This document shows, in pieces, positions 1 through 8,243 of a stretch of DNA of 64,000 bases (its first letter is position 1; the number at the start of each line of letters is the position of its first letter). The DNA lies in assembly GCA_006226775.1 (NCBI GenBank), contig SBGD01000021.1, forward strand, positions 1-64,000, given 5' to 3'. The notes beneath the pieces were generated by a model. It was not told the origin of the DNA, searched no databases, and saw only the letters and a list, made by a program, of their open reading frames with translations. This stretch comes from Paracoccaceae bacterium (GTDB taxonomy: Bacteria > Pseudomonadota > Alphaproteobacteria > Rhodobacterales > Rhodobacteraceae). The translations under genes were made by a program, and so were the position numbers.

Positions 1-371
1 TCGGGCACGGTCTCCGGCAAGGGCGCAGGGGTCGCCTCCTGCGGCGCGGGCGGCTCGGGCGCCGGAGCCTCCTCGACCGGGGTCGGCGGCGGGCTATCCT
101 CGGCCGCCGGGGCCTCGGGGGCCTGGGGCGCCTCGGGCACCACCGGAGCGACCTGCGGGCTGGCCTCCTCGGCGCCTTGCGCGCCCACCAGCGCGGCGTA
201 ATCCGCTTCGCTGATCGTGGTCACGTTGGTGACGTCGAAGGGCAAGGGCTCGACCTCGAACAGCGGGCCGAGCAACAGCCAGCCGATCAGCCCGACATGC
301 GCGGCGCCCGACACGTAGTGGCCGATATGCGCCTTGCGGCCCGGCCCGGGGATATCGGAAAAGAATGCCAC
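1..371 (-). CDS. tolA: TolA, cell-envelope Tol-Pal energy transducer (partial, N-terminal part)
   Basis: Partial gene that leaves the window at its left edge. I place the start at a GTG at 369-371, 13 bp past the tolR stop. The first 123 codons are visible. They show a short cytoplasmic N-terminus, one membrane segment (about residues 19-37, with the motif GLIGWLLLGPL) and then a Pro/Ala/Glu-rich stretch that starts the long periplasmic domain II. TolA links the TolQR proton channel to TolB/Pal at the outer membrane during division. Family assignment rests on the position after tolQ-tolR, the single N-terminal anchor and the low-complexity linker. The C-terminal domain is outside the window. 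Confidence 0.85.
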   Translation of the reverse strand, partial: MAFFSDIPGPGRKAHIGHYVSGAAHVGLIGWLLLGPLFEVEPLPFDVTNVTTISEADYAALVGAQGAEEASPQVAPVVPEAPQAPEAPAAEDSPPPTPVEEAPAPEPPAPQEATPAPLPETVP

Positions 372-384
372 CGCCGGCCCCGGC

Positions 385-858
385 TCAGCCTTCGTCCTGG
401 CCGTCGAGCCGCGGCCCGCCGGTATCCGTCACCAGGCCGATATTCGCAAACCCGCCGGCGTTCAGCGCACCCATCACCTGCATCACCTGTTCATAAGGCA
501 CCGCGCCATCGGCGCGCAGGAACACCCGGTCGCTGCTGCGCTCGGCGGCAATGGCGCGCAGCTTGCCCACCAGCTCGTCCGGCGCGGTCTCGGTGGTCTG
601 GATCAGGATGCGGCTGTCGGCGGTCACCGTCACGGTCAGCGGCTCCTCGCTGTCGGCGGCCAGCGTGCTGGCCGCGGTTTTCGGCAGTTCCACCGGCACG
701 CCCACGGTCAGGAGCGGCGCCGAGACCATGAAGATGATCAGCAGCACCAGCATCACGTCGACAAAGGGCGTGACGTTGATTTCCGACATCGGCCTGGCCC
801 CGCCCCTGCGGCGGCGGCGGCTCACGGTCTGCTCGGGTCTGGCGATATGCGCACCCAC
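385..858 (-). CDS. tolR: TolR, proton-channel subunit of Tol-Pal
   Basis: ExbD/TolR family protein of 157 aa, anchored in the inner membrane and working with TolQ to convert proton-motive force into TolA movement. The N-terminus is basic, then comes the family signature SEINVTPFVDVMLVLLIIF (about residues 25-43) with the membrane-buried Asp at about residue 34, which is the likely proton carrier. The rest is a periplasmic domain. Length is close to the usual 140-155 aa. It starts 3 bp after the tolQ stop and is followed by tolA, so the genes are almost certainly co-transcribed. An internal Met at residue 24 is a less likely start. Confidence 0.93.
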   Translation of the reverse strand: MGAHIARPEQTVSRRRRRGGARPMSEINVTPFVDVMLVLLIIFMVSAPLLTVGVPVELPKTAASTLAADSEEPLTVTVTADSRILIQTTETAPDELVGKLRAIAAERSSDRVFLRADGAVPYEQVMQVMGALNAGGFANIGLVTDTGGPRLDGQDEG

Positions 859-861
859 GGC

Positions 862-1557
862 TCAGGCGTCCAGCTGGCGGCTGAGGATGGTGGCGAACTC
901 GTCGGCGAAACTCTCGTAGCCCGAGAGGATCCGGTCGGCATCCGCGCTCAGCTTGTTGTAGAAGATCACCGCCGGAATGGCGGCCAGAAGCCCCAGGCCC
1001 GTGGCCATCAGCGCCTCGGCAATGCCGGGGGCCACCACGGCAAGCGAGGTATTCTGCTGCTCGGCGATCTCGATGAAGGCGTTCATGATGCCCCAGACCG
1101 TGCCGAAAAGCCCGACAAAGGGCGCGGTCGAGCCCACGGTGGCCAGCACGCTGAGGCCCCGCTGCAACTCGTCGCTCACGGCGGCGATGGCGACGTTCAT
1201 CGACCGGTCGATGCGCGCCTGCGCCCCGGGGATCAGCCCGCCATCCTCGCGATGCGAGCGGCGCCATTCCATCATGCCGGCGGCAAAGACCCGCTGCGCC
1301 CGGCCCTTGGGCTCCGGTCCCATCTGCTCGAACAATTCGTCCAGCGGCTCGCCCGACCAGAAGGCCCGGTCAAAGCGCCGCGCCTCGCGCTTGGCGCGGC
1401 GATAGGCGATCAGGTTGAAGACGATGATCGACCATGACCAGAAGCTGGCCAGGATCAGCGCCACCATCACCAGCTTCACTGTCAGCGTCGCGCGTGCGAA
1501 CAGCCCCCACATGGAGAAATCGATCTCCTGTGCGAGCGCTAGGGTTTCCGTTTCCAT
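862..1557 (-). CDS. tolQ: TolQ, proton-channel subunit of Tol-Pal
   Basis: MotA/TolQ/ExbB family protein of 231 aa, the usual length. Three membrane segments are visible (about residues 17-50, 137-157 and 172-198). The second carries the family block GSTAPFVGLFGTVWGIMNAF (about 142-161). With TolR it forms the inner-membrane proton channel that energises TolA. It heads the tight tolQ-tolR-tolA run. The upstream gene ybgC lies 410 bp away, farther than usual, and a dispersed repeat sits in that gap, so tolQ may have its own promoter here. Confidence 0.95.
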   Translation of the reverse strand: METETLALAQEIDFSMWGLFARATLTVKLVMVALILASFWSWSIIVFNLIAYRRAKREARRFDRAFWSGEPLDELFEQMGPEPKGRAQRVFAAGMMEWRRSHREDGGLIPGAQARIDRSMNVAIAAVSDELQRGLSVLATVGSTAPFVGLFGTVWGIMNAFIEIAEQQNTSLAVVAPGIAEALMATGLGLLAAIPAVIFYNKLSADADRILSGYESFADEFATILSRQLDA

Positions 1558-1967
1558 CTGCCTGCTCTTTGCTTGTGGCCGGTTCTGTGCGGTCCATTAG
1601 CTGGGGATGTTAACGAAAATAAAGGGGGAAAGCCAACACGAAGCCGTCAATTGACGGCCTTTGTCACCCATTGCGGCATTAGGGCGGCGGATAATTGCCG
1701 GGCGTTGTAACACCGGCGCGGACCCTGACGTCCTTGCGGGTCGGCGATCCCCTCGCGCCGATCTCGCGCGCCTGCGCCAACCCTTCGCCGCCCTCCCCCA
1801 AACCACCGCACCACCAATACCGGCACCCGCAAGGATTTCCCCAACCCGCATAGCATCTTGCCGGTCCGGTCCTTCTCTGGTTCGACAAATATCCCGGGGG
1901 TGAGGCCGAAGGCCGAGGGGGCTGGCCCCCTCATGGCACGCAATCGGCCACCCCGCGCGCCTTACGC
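1558..1967. other. 410-bp gap between ybgC and tolQ, no gene seen
   Basis: No reading frame here resembles a protein in either strand. The only recognisable content is one copy of a 63-bp dispersed repeat at 1870-1932, described separately. ybgC and tolQ normally sit close together, so the gap is itself unusual and may reflect insertion of repeat sequence. The AT-rich stretch at about 1605-1630, just upstream of tolQ on the minus strand, is the best place for a promoter, but I cannot assign -35/-10 boxes. Confidence 0.5.
1870..1932 (-). repeat. 63-bp dispersed palindromic repeat, copy 1
   Basis: The reverse complement of this segment matches 9307-9369 at 59 of 63 positions, with 46 consecutive identical bases. 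It combines an ATATCCCGGGGG core with two GC-rich hairpins. A divergent third relative, sharing the GAAATATCCCGGGGG core, lies at 15238-15298. Copies 1 and 2 are in inverted orientation and bracket the ybgC-to-ruvB segment. Confidence 0.85.
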
Positions 1968-2357
1968 CTAATGCACCCGCCGCCTTATCTCCGCCGGCAA
2001 GCGCAAAGGCAGCCCTGCAGGCCCCAGCACCACCACCGTCACCAGCGCCTCGAACAGCGCCTCTCCGCCCCGCCGCACCACCTGGCGCAGCACCATGCGC
2101 GCGCCGGTCACCTGTTGCGTCTCGGTCACGACTTCCAGGTCCTCGCCGTAATGCGCGGGCTTGAGGAAATCGCATTCCATCCGCCGCACCACGAAGACCT
2201 GGCCGTCACGCTCCTTCATCACCCGCTGGTCGATCCCCAGCGAGGTGACCCATTCGCTGCGCGCCCTCTCGATGAACTTCAGGAAATTGGCATGATAGAC
2301 GATCCCGGCCATGTCGGTGTCCTCATAATACACCCGGCAGGTGAAACGATGGCTCAT
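1968..2357 (-). CDS. ybgC: YbgC, acyl-CoA thioesterase of the tol-pal cluster
   Basis: Hot-dog-fold thioesterase of 129 aa (4HBT/YbgC family), which hydrolyses acyl-CoA or acyl-ACP and is usually the first gene of the tol-pal cluster. The catalytic signature YYEDTDMAGIVYHANFLKFI lies at residues 10-29, with the active-site Asp at 15. A longer frame begins at 2411, but a clear ribosome-binding site (AGAGGAG) lies 7-8 nt before the ATG at 2357, which decides the start. Physiological substrate unknown; phospholipid remodelling is the usual suggestion for the family. Confidence 0.92.
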   Translation of the reverse strand: MSHRFTCRVYYEDTDMAGIVYHANFLKFIERARSEWVTSLGIDQRVMKERDGQVFVVRRMECDFLKPAHYGEDLEVVTETQQVTGARMVLRQVVRRGGEALFEALVTVVVLGPAGLPLRLPAEIRRRVH

Positions 2358-2488
2358 GTGACCGCTCCTCTGTGCGGCTTGAGTCAAACCAGCAACAGCC
2401 CGCCGCCGCAAGAGCCCCGGCCTGCGGTTCCGCTTCCCGCGACTCGCGCCTGTGCGTAAACTTTTCCTGAAATCAACGGGGTCCCACC

Positions 2489-3310
2489 ATGCACATGATC
2501 TACGAGATGCGGTATTCCTATTTCGGCCGCTCCGGCTGGAAATCCGCGGTCGCCACCGACAAGGAGCAATTGTTCGACGAGGCCCGGCTCGACACCCGGC
2601 ATTACTTCCTTGAAAAGATCGCCCTGCGCTCGCTGGCCGACCAGAGCGACCGGGATTTCGGCCTGATCGTGCTCTCCGCCGAGGACCTGCCCGAGCGCCA
2701 CAAGTCCCGCCTGCAGCAGGTCTGCGGCGACATGCTGGGCGAGCGCGCGCATGTGATCTTCCGCGCCCCCGACAGCGCCGGCGCCTGTTTCCAGCGCTAC
2801 CGCAAGGCGACCTTCACCTCTGATCCCTGGACCGCGCAGATCGTGCTCGACGATGACGACGCGGTCTCGGTGGATTTCACCGCGCGCCTGCGGGCCGAGG
2901 CTTTGGCCGCCAAGCAGCTGCGCGCGCCGGGCGAGGACTATTGCTTCGTGTCCCACGCCCGCGGCGTCACCGCCGTGCTGCGCGATGGCACGATGTCGCT
3001 GCGCCACCGGGTCAATGCCGCCACCAACCTCGGGCTGGCCTGCGTGGCGCCCACCGCCTCGCGCCGCCAGCCCTTCGGCATCGCCCACAAGAAGATCCTC
3101 GAACGCCGCCCGGTAAGGGTGATCTATTCCCGCGCCCCGGCCTATATCCGCGCGGTGCACGACAGCAACGACAGCAAGGCGCAGTATTCCGACGCCGTGG
3201 TGAAGGCCGAGGACATGGCCCGGCTGCACGAGGCCTTTCCGCTGTTGCAGGATCTCATGGTCGACTGGCCGCTGGCGGATGACGCGACGCGGGTCGAAGC
3301 GGCGGCTTGA
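2489..3310 (+). CDS. Putative rhamnosyl transferase-type glycosyltransferase
   Basis: Cytosolic protein of 273 aa that I assign to the putative rhamnosyl transferase family (DUF3118-like). Supporting features are the N-terminal pattern YEMRYSYFGRSGW, the LEKIALRSLADQSDRDF block near residue 47 that recalls GT-A nucleotide-sugar folds, and an acidic LDDDDAVSVDF run near residue 126 where a metal/nucleotide-binding DxD is expected. It is monocistronic, between ybgC (divergent) and a minus-strand unknown gene. The acceptor sugar cannot be told from sequence; surface polysaccharide modification is the family-level guess. Confidence 0.7.
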   Translation: MHMIYEMRYSYFGRSGWKSAVATDKEQLFDEARLDTRHYFLEKIALRSLADQSDRDFGLIVLSAEDLPERHKSRLQQVCGDMLGERAHVIFRAPDSAGACFQRYRKATFTSDPWTAQIVLDDDDAVSVDFTARLRAEALAAKQLRAPGEDYCFVSHARGVTAVLRDGTMSLRHRVNAATNLGLACVAPTASRRQPFGIAHKKILERRPVRVIYSRAPAYIRAVHDSNDSKAQYSDAVVKAEDMARLHEAFPLLQDLMVDWPLADDATRVEAAA

Positions 3311-3343
3311 GAGCACACCGCAGGGTGCGTGACATCACGCACC

Positions 3344-3970
3344 CTACTGCGCCGCGCCCACCCGCGCCGCCAGCCGCAAGGCATGCGCGGCCTCGCCCGC
3401 CACCGCCGGCATCACCGGGTCATAGCCCGCGCGGATCACCGCGCCGATCTCGGGCCGCAGCACCGTCTTGCCGCCCGCCAGCGCCAGCGGCGACACCTCC
3501 GCGAAAGCCGCTTCCGACCAGAGCAGCATGACCTGCACAACCTGCCCCAGCGCCAGGTCCTCGGCGGCCATCGCGCCCAAGCTGTCGTCCATGCGCAGGA
3601 ACACGAAGACCGCCTTGATCGCCCCCGCCTCGTCGAAGCGGAACACCCGGTACTGGTTGGCTCCGGCGGCCTTGAGCCGCGCCACCAGGGCGCCGAGATC
3701 AGGCACCAGCCGGTCGAGGTCGGGCACTTGCGGCAACTCGTCCCAGTCGCGGAAGAAGAAGAACATGCAGTTCGCGCCCAGCTCCGGGTCGGTCTCGGCC
3801 ATCCGGTGACCGGCCAGCGCCACCACCGCCTCGAGCGCGCCCTTGATCACCGGCAGGGTGCCTTCGGTCACGCCGAAGACGATCGGCGCGATGGGCCGGC
3901 CCCAGCGGGCGAAACGATAGCTGCCGTCGGCGCGGGTGAAGAGCGGGGCGATCTGGTCGGGCGTCATCAT
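3344..3970 (-). CDS. Conserved hypothetical protein, about 208 aa
   Basis: I do not recognise the family with certainty. The frame can extend to 4099, but the first 43 residues are Arg/Ala/Pro-rich and look like translated leader, so I start at the ATG pair at 3965-3970 (MMTPDQIAPLFTRADGSYRF). The protein is soluble, with no signal peptide or membrane segment, a mixed alpha/beta composition, and an aromatic run CMFFFFRDWDELP around residue 68. It ends convergently with the rhamnosyl-transferase-like gene, leaving 33 bp between them. Real coding is supported by normal amino-acid composition and a frame open over the whole length. Confidence 0.6.
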   Translation of the reverse strand: MMTPDQIAPLFTRADGSYRFARWGRPIAPIVFGVTEGTLPVIKGALEAVVALAGHRMAETDPELGANCMFFFFRDWDELPQVPDLDRLVPDLGALVARLKAAGANQYRVFRFDEAGAIKAVFVFLRMDDSLGAMAAEDLALGQVVQVMLLWSEAAFAEVSPLALAGGKTVLRPEIGAVIRAGYDPVMPAVAGEAAHALRLAARVGAAQ

Positions 3971-4174
3971 GCGCCCTGAGTAGCACCGCCGCGAGCCAGG
4001 GAAAAGCAGGCGGGACGCGGGATTTGCCGCGTTGGCAGCGCCCGGTGAGGCTGCAGGTCGGGGAAATCCTGCGGAGCCCTTATCGGCGCGCGCCTGCACC
4101 AGCGAAACAGGCCGCTCCTCCGGCCCTTGCGGGCCGTCGTCGCGAGGACGGCCCGCAAGGGCCGGAGGAGCGCC

Positions 4175-4663
4175 TCAGATGTCGTTGCGCGGGATGCGCA
4201 GCACCTGACCGGCAAAGATCAGGTTCGGGTCGCTGATCACATGCTGGTTGGCCTCGAGGATCGGCTGATAGGCGTCACTGCCGTAATACTGCCGGGCAAT
4301 CTTCGTCAGCGTATCGCCGGGCCGCACCACATGCGGCTGCCAGCCCTGGTAGCCGTCGAGGATCTTCGGCCCGAAGAGCACCGGGATCACCACCGAAGGC
4401 CCGTTTTCATTGCCGGTGTCATCGGCCAGGGTCAGAAACAGGCGGCTGAGCTTGAAGGCATTGCCCTGCGGGATCTCGATCGCCCCCTGGAATTGCCGCA
4501 ATCCCAGCGCGCCAACCGTGGTGAAGGACGCATACTCGTCATGACCCTCCGAGACGGTGATCGAGAGCGTGCCCTCGAAGGCGGTGGCATTGCCGGCAAT
4601 GAGAATGGTCGAACCGACAAGATCGAAAGGCTGCGGCTGCTGGATGTCGAGCGTGACGGACAT
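4175..4663 (-). CDS. Gmad2 and LysM domain protein
   Basis: Protein of 162 aa in two parts. Residues about 12-90 resemble a Gmad2 immunoglobulin-like domain (pattern FDLVGSTILIAGNATAFEG, then a beta-rich stretch). Residues about 110-158 are a LysM domain (HVVRPGDTLTKIARQYYG ... GQVLRIP), which binds glycan strands of peptidoglycan. No signal peptide is seen, so export would need another route or the protein acts inside. The start at 4663 has AAAGGG about 8 nt upstream; a longer frame to 4957 runs through Arg/Pro-rich leader and is rejected. Likely an envelope-associated accessory protein; partner unknown. Confidence 0.75.
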   Translation of the reverse strand: MSVTLDIQQPQPFDLVGSTILIAGNATAFEGTLSITVSEGHDEYASFTTVGALGLRQFQGAIEIPQGNAFKLSRLFLTLADDTGNENGPSVVIPVLFGPKILDGYQGWQPHVVRPGDTLTKIARQYYGSDAYQPILEANQHVISDPNLIFAGQVLRIPRNDI

Positions 4664-5026
4664 GGGGAAATTCCCTTTATGGATGAAATGTGGCGGAAGT
4701 ATAGCGCGTAATACGGGAAGTCCCGAGTGGGGAATTCCGGAAGGAGAGCAGCACCGCCCCTTTCCGCTGAGCTCCCCGCGCGGAGTGGAGTCATGGCCGC
4801 AGGCCGCCGCGCATCGCCGGGCCGCCCCCGGTCCGGCGATTTGGCTGCCGTTGGCAGGTCGCTCGGATCTCATGCGGATCGGCCGGGATAAAGAGCCCCG
4901 CACATCCGTCGGATCGCCGCACCGCGGCCCGTCTTGCCGACGGCATGCCTTCGGCAATGCGCCCCGATATTGCCACCCCCGCCCACCGCGCTATAGAGGC
5001 AGGACACATTGCGCGAGGCCCGAGAC
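4664..5026. other. Divergent intergenic region, no gene seen
   Basis: About 360 bp between the divergent LysM protein gene and prmA. I find no coding frame with protein-like composition, no strong palindrome and no RNA gene. It presumably holds promoters for both flanking genes, but no boxes can be assigned with confidence. Confidence 0.4.
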
Positions 5027-5899
5027 ATGCCCACCTTCACCGCCTTCACCACCCTGCCCGGCAAGGCCCAGGCCGAAGCGCTTGGCGCCGCGATGGAGCG
5101 GCTCGAGCCGGGGCCCACCGGCGTCGGCGTCTTCGAACTCGAGGACGGTTCCGGCCTGTGGGAGATCGGCGGCTACTTCACCGAGGCCCCCGACCCCACC
5201 GCGCTGGCGCTGCTGGCCGCCGCCTTCGGCGCGCGCGACTTCGCCATCTCGGAACTGCCCGAGACCGACTGGGTCGCCAAGGTCAAGCGCGAGTTGTCGC
5301 CGGTGGTCGCCGGGCGCTTCTTCGTCTACGGCTCGCATGATGCCGACAAGCTGCCCGACGACGCCGAGCCGCTCTTGATCGAGGCTGCCATGGCCTTCGG
5401 CACCGGCCACCACGGCACCACGCTGGGCTGCCTGAAGGCGCTCGACCGGCTGGCCACCGCGGGCTTTCACGGCCGCAATGTCATCGACATCGGCTGCGGC
5501 ACCGCGGTGCTGGCGATGGGGGCCGCGCGGATCTGGCCCGAGCCGGTGCTGGCCTCGGACATCGACGAGGTGGCGGTCGAGGTGGCCGAGGCCAATGTCC
5601 GCGCCAACGGGCTCGAGGACCGGGTCCGCTGCCTGGTGGCGACCGGCTTCGACCATGCCGAGATCGCCGCAAGCGCGCCCTTCGACCTGATCTTCGCCAA
5701 TATCCTGAAAGCCCCGCTGATCGCGCTGGCGCCCGACATGGCGGCGCACCTGCAACCCGGCGGCCATGCGATTCTCTCCGGCATCCTCAACGAACAGGCC
5801 GACGAGGTGATCGCGGTTTATGCCGAATGCGGCATCAATCTGGTCACCCGCGAGGAGATTGTCGAATGGACGACGCTGACTCTGCAGCAATCCGGCTGA
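5027..5899 (+). CDS. prmA: Ribosomal protein L11 methyltransferase PrmA
   Basis: Class I S-adenosylmethionine methyltransferase of 290 aa that trimethylates ribosomal protein L11. The substrate-binding N-terminal domain covers about residues 1-90. The catalytic domain shows MAFGTGHHGTT (about 122-132), the SAM motif VIDIGCGTAVLA (152-163) and ANILKAPL (224-231, the NxL variant of the NPPF-type motif IV). A TTG start at 5009 is possible, but the ATG at 5027 gives the normal N-terminus. Monocistronic, with the divergent LysM gene upstream. Confidence 0.92.
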   Translation: MPTFTAFTTLPGKAQAEALGAAMERLEPGPTGVGVFELEDGSGLWEIGGYFTEAPDPTALALLAAAFGARDFAISELPETDWVAKVKRELSPVVAGRFFVYGSHDADKLPDDAEPLLIEAAMAFGTGHHGTTLGCLKALDRLATAGFHGRNVIDIGCGTAVLAMGAARIWPEPVLASDIDEVAVEVAEANVRANGLEDRVRCLVATGFDHAEIAASAPFDLIFANILKAPLIALAPDMAAHLQPGGHAILSGILNEQADEVIAVYAECGINLVTREEIVEWTTLTLQQSG

Positions 5900-6007
5900 T
5901 TTGAGGGGCATTTTCCGCCAATTTGCGGCGCCTGCCCCATAAAAGCCATATTTGCAGCGCAGAAATGACGCCGTGTCTGGTGGGGGCCGGATTACCAAGA
6001 GGCTGCC

Positions 6008-6349
6008 ATGTCGCATACTCTGTTCAATTTCGACAAGCGCGTGAGGCGGATTTCCAGACGGAACCGCAAGCTTGCGCGTGGTCATGTGAATTTCATCGAC
6101 GGGACGGGGATCATCCGTCAGCGTCCCCGGCGGGGTCTGCGCGGATTGCCGATCCGCGGGCTTATGCTGATTGCCCTGTCGTTCTTCAGCTTCAAGGGCC
6201 TGCTGATCGCCCACCAGGGCGTCGTGCAATACGAGGACCGCCTGACGCTTCTGCAGGAAGGGTCGATCTTCGAGCAGGCCGCCGCCTGGGCGATGCAGAT
6301 CGAGCCGGTGGCGATGAAGTTCGCGGCCTTCCTGTCGATCCTGGTCTGA
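6008..6349 (+). CDS. Small membrane protein, unknown function
   Basis: Protein of 113 aa. The first 45 residues are strongly basic (RRISRRNRKLARGH..., then RQRPRRGLRG). One membrane helix follows at about residues 50-68 (GLMLIALSFFSFKGLLIAH), then a C-terminal amphipathic region that may dip into the membrane again at about 97-113. This suggests a cytoplasmic basic tail. I do not recognise the family. It is followed by a perfect hairpin terminator shared with the convergent DUF1127 gene. Confidence 0.65.
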   Translation: MSHTLFNFDKRVRRISRRNRKLARGHVNFIDGTGIIRQRPRRGLRGLPIRGLMLIALSFFSFKGLLIAHQGVVQYEDRLTLLQEGSIFEQAAAWAMQIEPVAMKFAAFLSILV

Positions 6350-6510
6350 CGCCCGCGTTTCGCCTGTCCACCGCGTTTCGCCTGTTCGGTTTACCAGTGC
6401 CCCGGATCACGGGCCTGCCTGTCCGGTCGCATCGGCGGGCGGGTGCCGCCTGTGTCTCGGCCGGGCGGTGCGCCCGTGTCCGGCCGTCTCTCACACCCGT
6501 CAACGAGTGA

Positions 6511-6538
6511 GGCCACGTCTTTCATCAAAGACGTGGCC
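6511..6538. terminator. Perfect 12-bp hairpin, probably bidirectional terminator
   Basis: GGCCACGTCTTT, a CATC loop, then the exact complement. It lies between the convergent small membrane protein gene (ends 6349) and the DUF1127 gene (ends 6566). The T-rich ends of both arms fit termination in either direction. Confidence 0.75.
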
Positions 6539-6565
6539 TTCATGTCCGTTCGGTCATGGGATGTG

Positions 6566-6781
6566 TTACCGATCCGCGAATCCGGCCACCCGGTCGATCT
6601 GGGCGCGGGTCAGGCCGATGTCGTCCAGCTCGGCATCGCTCAGCCGGTTGAGGATCTTGCGCGTGCGGCGCGCGGCATTCCAATCGGCCAGGCCGCCCAG
6701 CATTGCAAGAATGACCCGTCCGATACGGTCGGCAAATCCGGCAATGGCGATCTGCGCGTGGCTCTGCTCGTAAACAGCCAT
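6566..6781 (-). CDS. DUF1127 domain protein
   Basis: Small protein of 71 aa with the C-terminal DUF1127 pattern: an Arg-rich helix NAARRTRKILNRLSDAELDDIG followed by LTRAQIDRV (about residues 40-64). Members of this family are short, basic and frequent in Rhodobacteraceae; several have been linked to RNA binding and phosphate or stress physiology in other alphaproteobacteria. The start at 6781 (MAVYEQSHAQ) has GAGAGGAG about 9 nt upstream, preferred over the in-frame start at 6799. Divergent from ruvC. Confidence 0.85.
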   Translation of the reverse strand: MAVYEQSHAQIAIAGFADRIGRVILAMLGGLADWNAARRTRKILNRLSDAELDDIGLTRAQIDRVAGFADR

Positions 6782-7010
6782 GTCAGTGGCTCCTCTCAAA
6801 GGCGCCAGGTCGGCGCAGGTTCTCGTACTGCGCAGCTAGTCGCCAAACCCGCCCCGGACCAGTGCTGTTATTGCAAGGTCGCAATGCACCGGCGGTATAG
6901 CTCGCACGGCCGGGCGGGGCGGGGGCCGGGCGGGGGCTGCCGAAGGTTTCGCTTGGCTCATGTTCCCGTTTCGTGCTAGCGAAACAAAAACAAACACGAG
7001 CGGGGCAGTC

Positions 7011-7505
7011 ATGCGGGTCTTGGGCATCGATCCGGGGTTGCGAAACCTTGGTTGGGGGGTGATCGACGTGGCGGGCAGCAAGCTGACCCATGTCGCCAAC
7101 GGCATCTGCCATTCCACCGGCACCGACCTGGCCCTGCGCCTCTTGTCGCTGCACATCCAGCTGACCGAGGTGGTGACGCGCTTTCAGCCGACCACGGCGG
7201 CGGTCGAAAAGACCTTCGTCAACAAGGACGCGGTGGCGACGCTCAAGCTGGGCCAGGCCCGCGGCATCGCGCTCCTGGTGCCGGCCCAGGCCGGGCTGGA
7301 GGTGGGCGAATACGCGCCCAACGCGGTCAAGAAATGCGTCGTCGGCGTCGGCCATGCCGACAAGATCCAGGTTCAGCACATGGTGAGGATGCAATTGCCC
7401 GGGGTGAAACTGGCCGGGGCGGATGCCGCCGATGCGCTGGCCATCGCCATGACCCATGCCTTCAAGATCCGCATCCCGACCCTGCGCGAGGTGCGCGCAT
7501 CATGA
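7011..7505 (+). CDS. ruvC: RuvC, Holliday junction endonuclease
   Basis: Crossover junction endodeoxyribonuclease of 164 aa that cuts Holliday junctions made and moved by RuvAB. The RNase H-like fold is shown by [12 protein letters not shown] at the N-terminus, and the acidic active site by Asp7, Glu66 (AAVEKTF) and Asp138/Asp141 (GADAADALA). Length matches the family. I start at the ATG at 7011 rather than 6960 because the extra 17 residues are not family-like. Its stop overlaps the ruvA start in an ATGA, so translation is coupled. Confidence 0.97.
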   Translation: MRVLGIDPGLRNLGWGVIDVAGSKLTHVANGICHSTGTDLALRLLSLHIQLTEVVTRFQPTTAAVEKTFVNKDAVATLKLGQARGIALLVPAQAGLEVGEYAPNAVKKCVVGVGHADKIQVQHMVRMQLPGVKLAGADAADALAIAMTHAFKIRIPTLREVRAS

Positions 7506-8170
7506 TCGGCAAGCTCTCGGGACGGATCGACTATCGCGGCGAGGATCACGTGCTGCTCGACGTGCGCGGGGTGGGCTACATGGTCTATTGCTCCGAGCGC
7601 ACGCTGGCCGGGCTGCCCGCCGCGGGCGAGGCGGTGGCGCTTTATACCGACCTGATGGTGCGCGAGGACCTGCTGCAGCTCTACGGCTTTCCCTCGCTGG
7701 TGGAGAAGGAATGGCACCGGCTGCTGCTGACGGTGCAGGGCGTGGGCGCCAAGGCGGCGCTGGCGATCCTCGGCGCGCTGGGGCCCGACGGGGTGAGCCG
7801 GGCGATCGCGCTGGGCGACTGGAACTCCATCAAGGCGGCGCGCGGCATCGGCCCCAAGACGGCGCAGCGCGTGGTCAACGAGCTCAAGGACAAGGCCCCG
7901 GCGATCATGGCCATGGGCGAGGCGCGCCGCGCCGAGATCACCGAGGTGATCGACCCTCCCGAGAGCGCCGCGCCGCCGCCCGCCGCCCGCCCCGCCGCGC
8001 CCGCGCCTTCGGGCAATGCCCAGGCCGAGGCGCTCTCGGCGCTGGGCAACCTCGGCTACGCCCCGGGCGAGGCAGCGGGCGCGGTGGCCCAGGCCGCGGG
8101 CGAGGATCCGCAGGCCGAGACCGCGGCGCTGATCCGCGCGGCGCTGAAACTGCTGGCGCCGAAAGGATGA
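7502..8170 (+). CDS. ruvA: RuvA, Holliday junction branch-migration subunit
   Basis: Protein of 222 aa that binds four-way junctions and loads RuvB hexamers. Domain I (OB fold) is residues about 1-64, with the start [11 protein letters not shown]. Domain II has two helix-hairpin-helix motifs ([13 protein letters not shown] near 75 and [13 protein letters not shown] near 110). A Pro/Ala-rich flexible linker (about 145-175) leads to domain III, which contacts RuvB. Overlaps ruvC by four bases. Confidence 0.97.
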   Translation: MIGKLSGRIDYRGEDHVLLDVRGVGYMVYCSERTLAGLPAAGEAVALYTDLMVREDLLQLYGFPSLVEKEWHRLLLTVQGVGAKAALAILGALGPDGVSRAIALGDWNSIKAARGIGPKTAQRVVNELKDKAPAIMAMGEARRAEITEVIDPPESAAPPPAARPAAPAPSGNAQAEALSALGNLGYAPGEAAGAVAQAAGEDPQAETAALIRAALKLLAPKG

Positions 8171-8243
8171 TTCGGGTGGCTTTGCGTGACACCGGTGCGC
8201 GAACCTGCCTTCGGCAGAACCGCACACCCTACGGGGTCCGGGC

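Noticed and set aside
1597-2175. Minus-strand ORF between ybgC and tolQ
   Set aside because: It overlaps ybgC in another frame and its remaining part is low-complexity Arg/Gly sequence across a repeat.
6962-6976. LexA box (GTTC-N7-GTTC) before ruvC
   Set aside because: The sequence is GTTC-N7-GTGC, one base off the alphaproteobacterial consensus, at 35 bp before ruvC. Suggestive for an SOS gene but too weak to list as a site.
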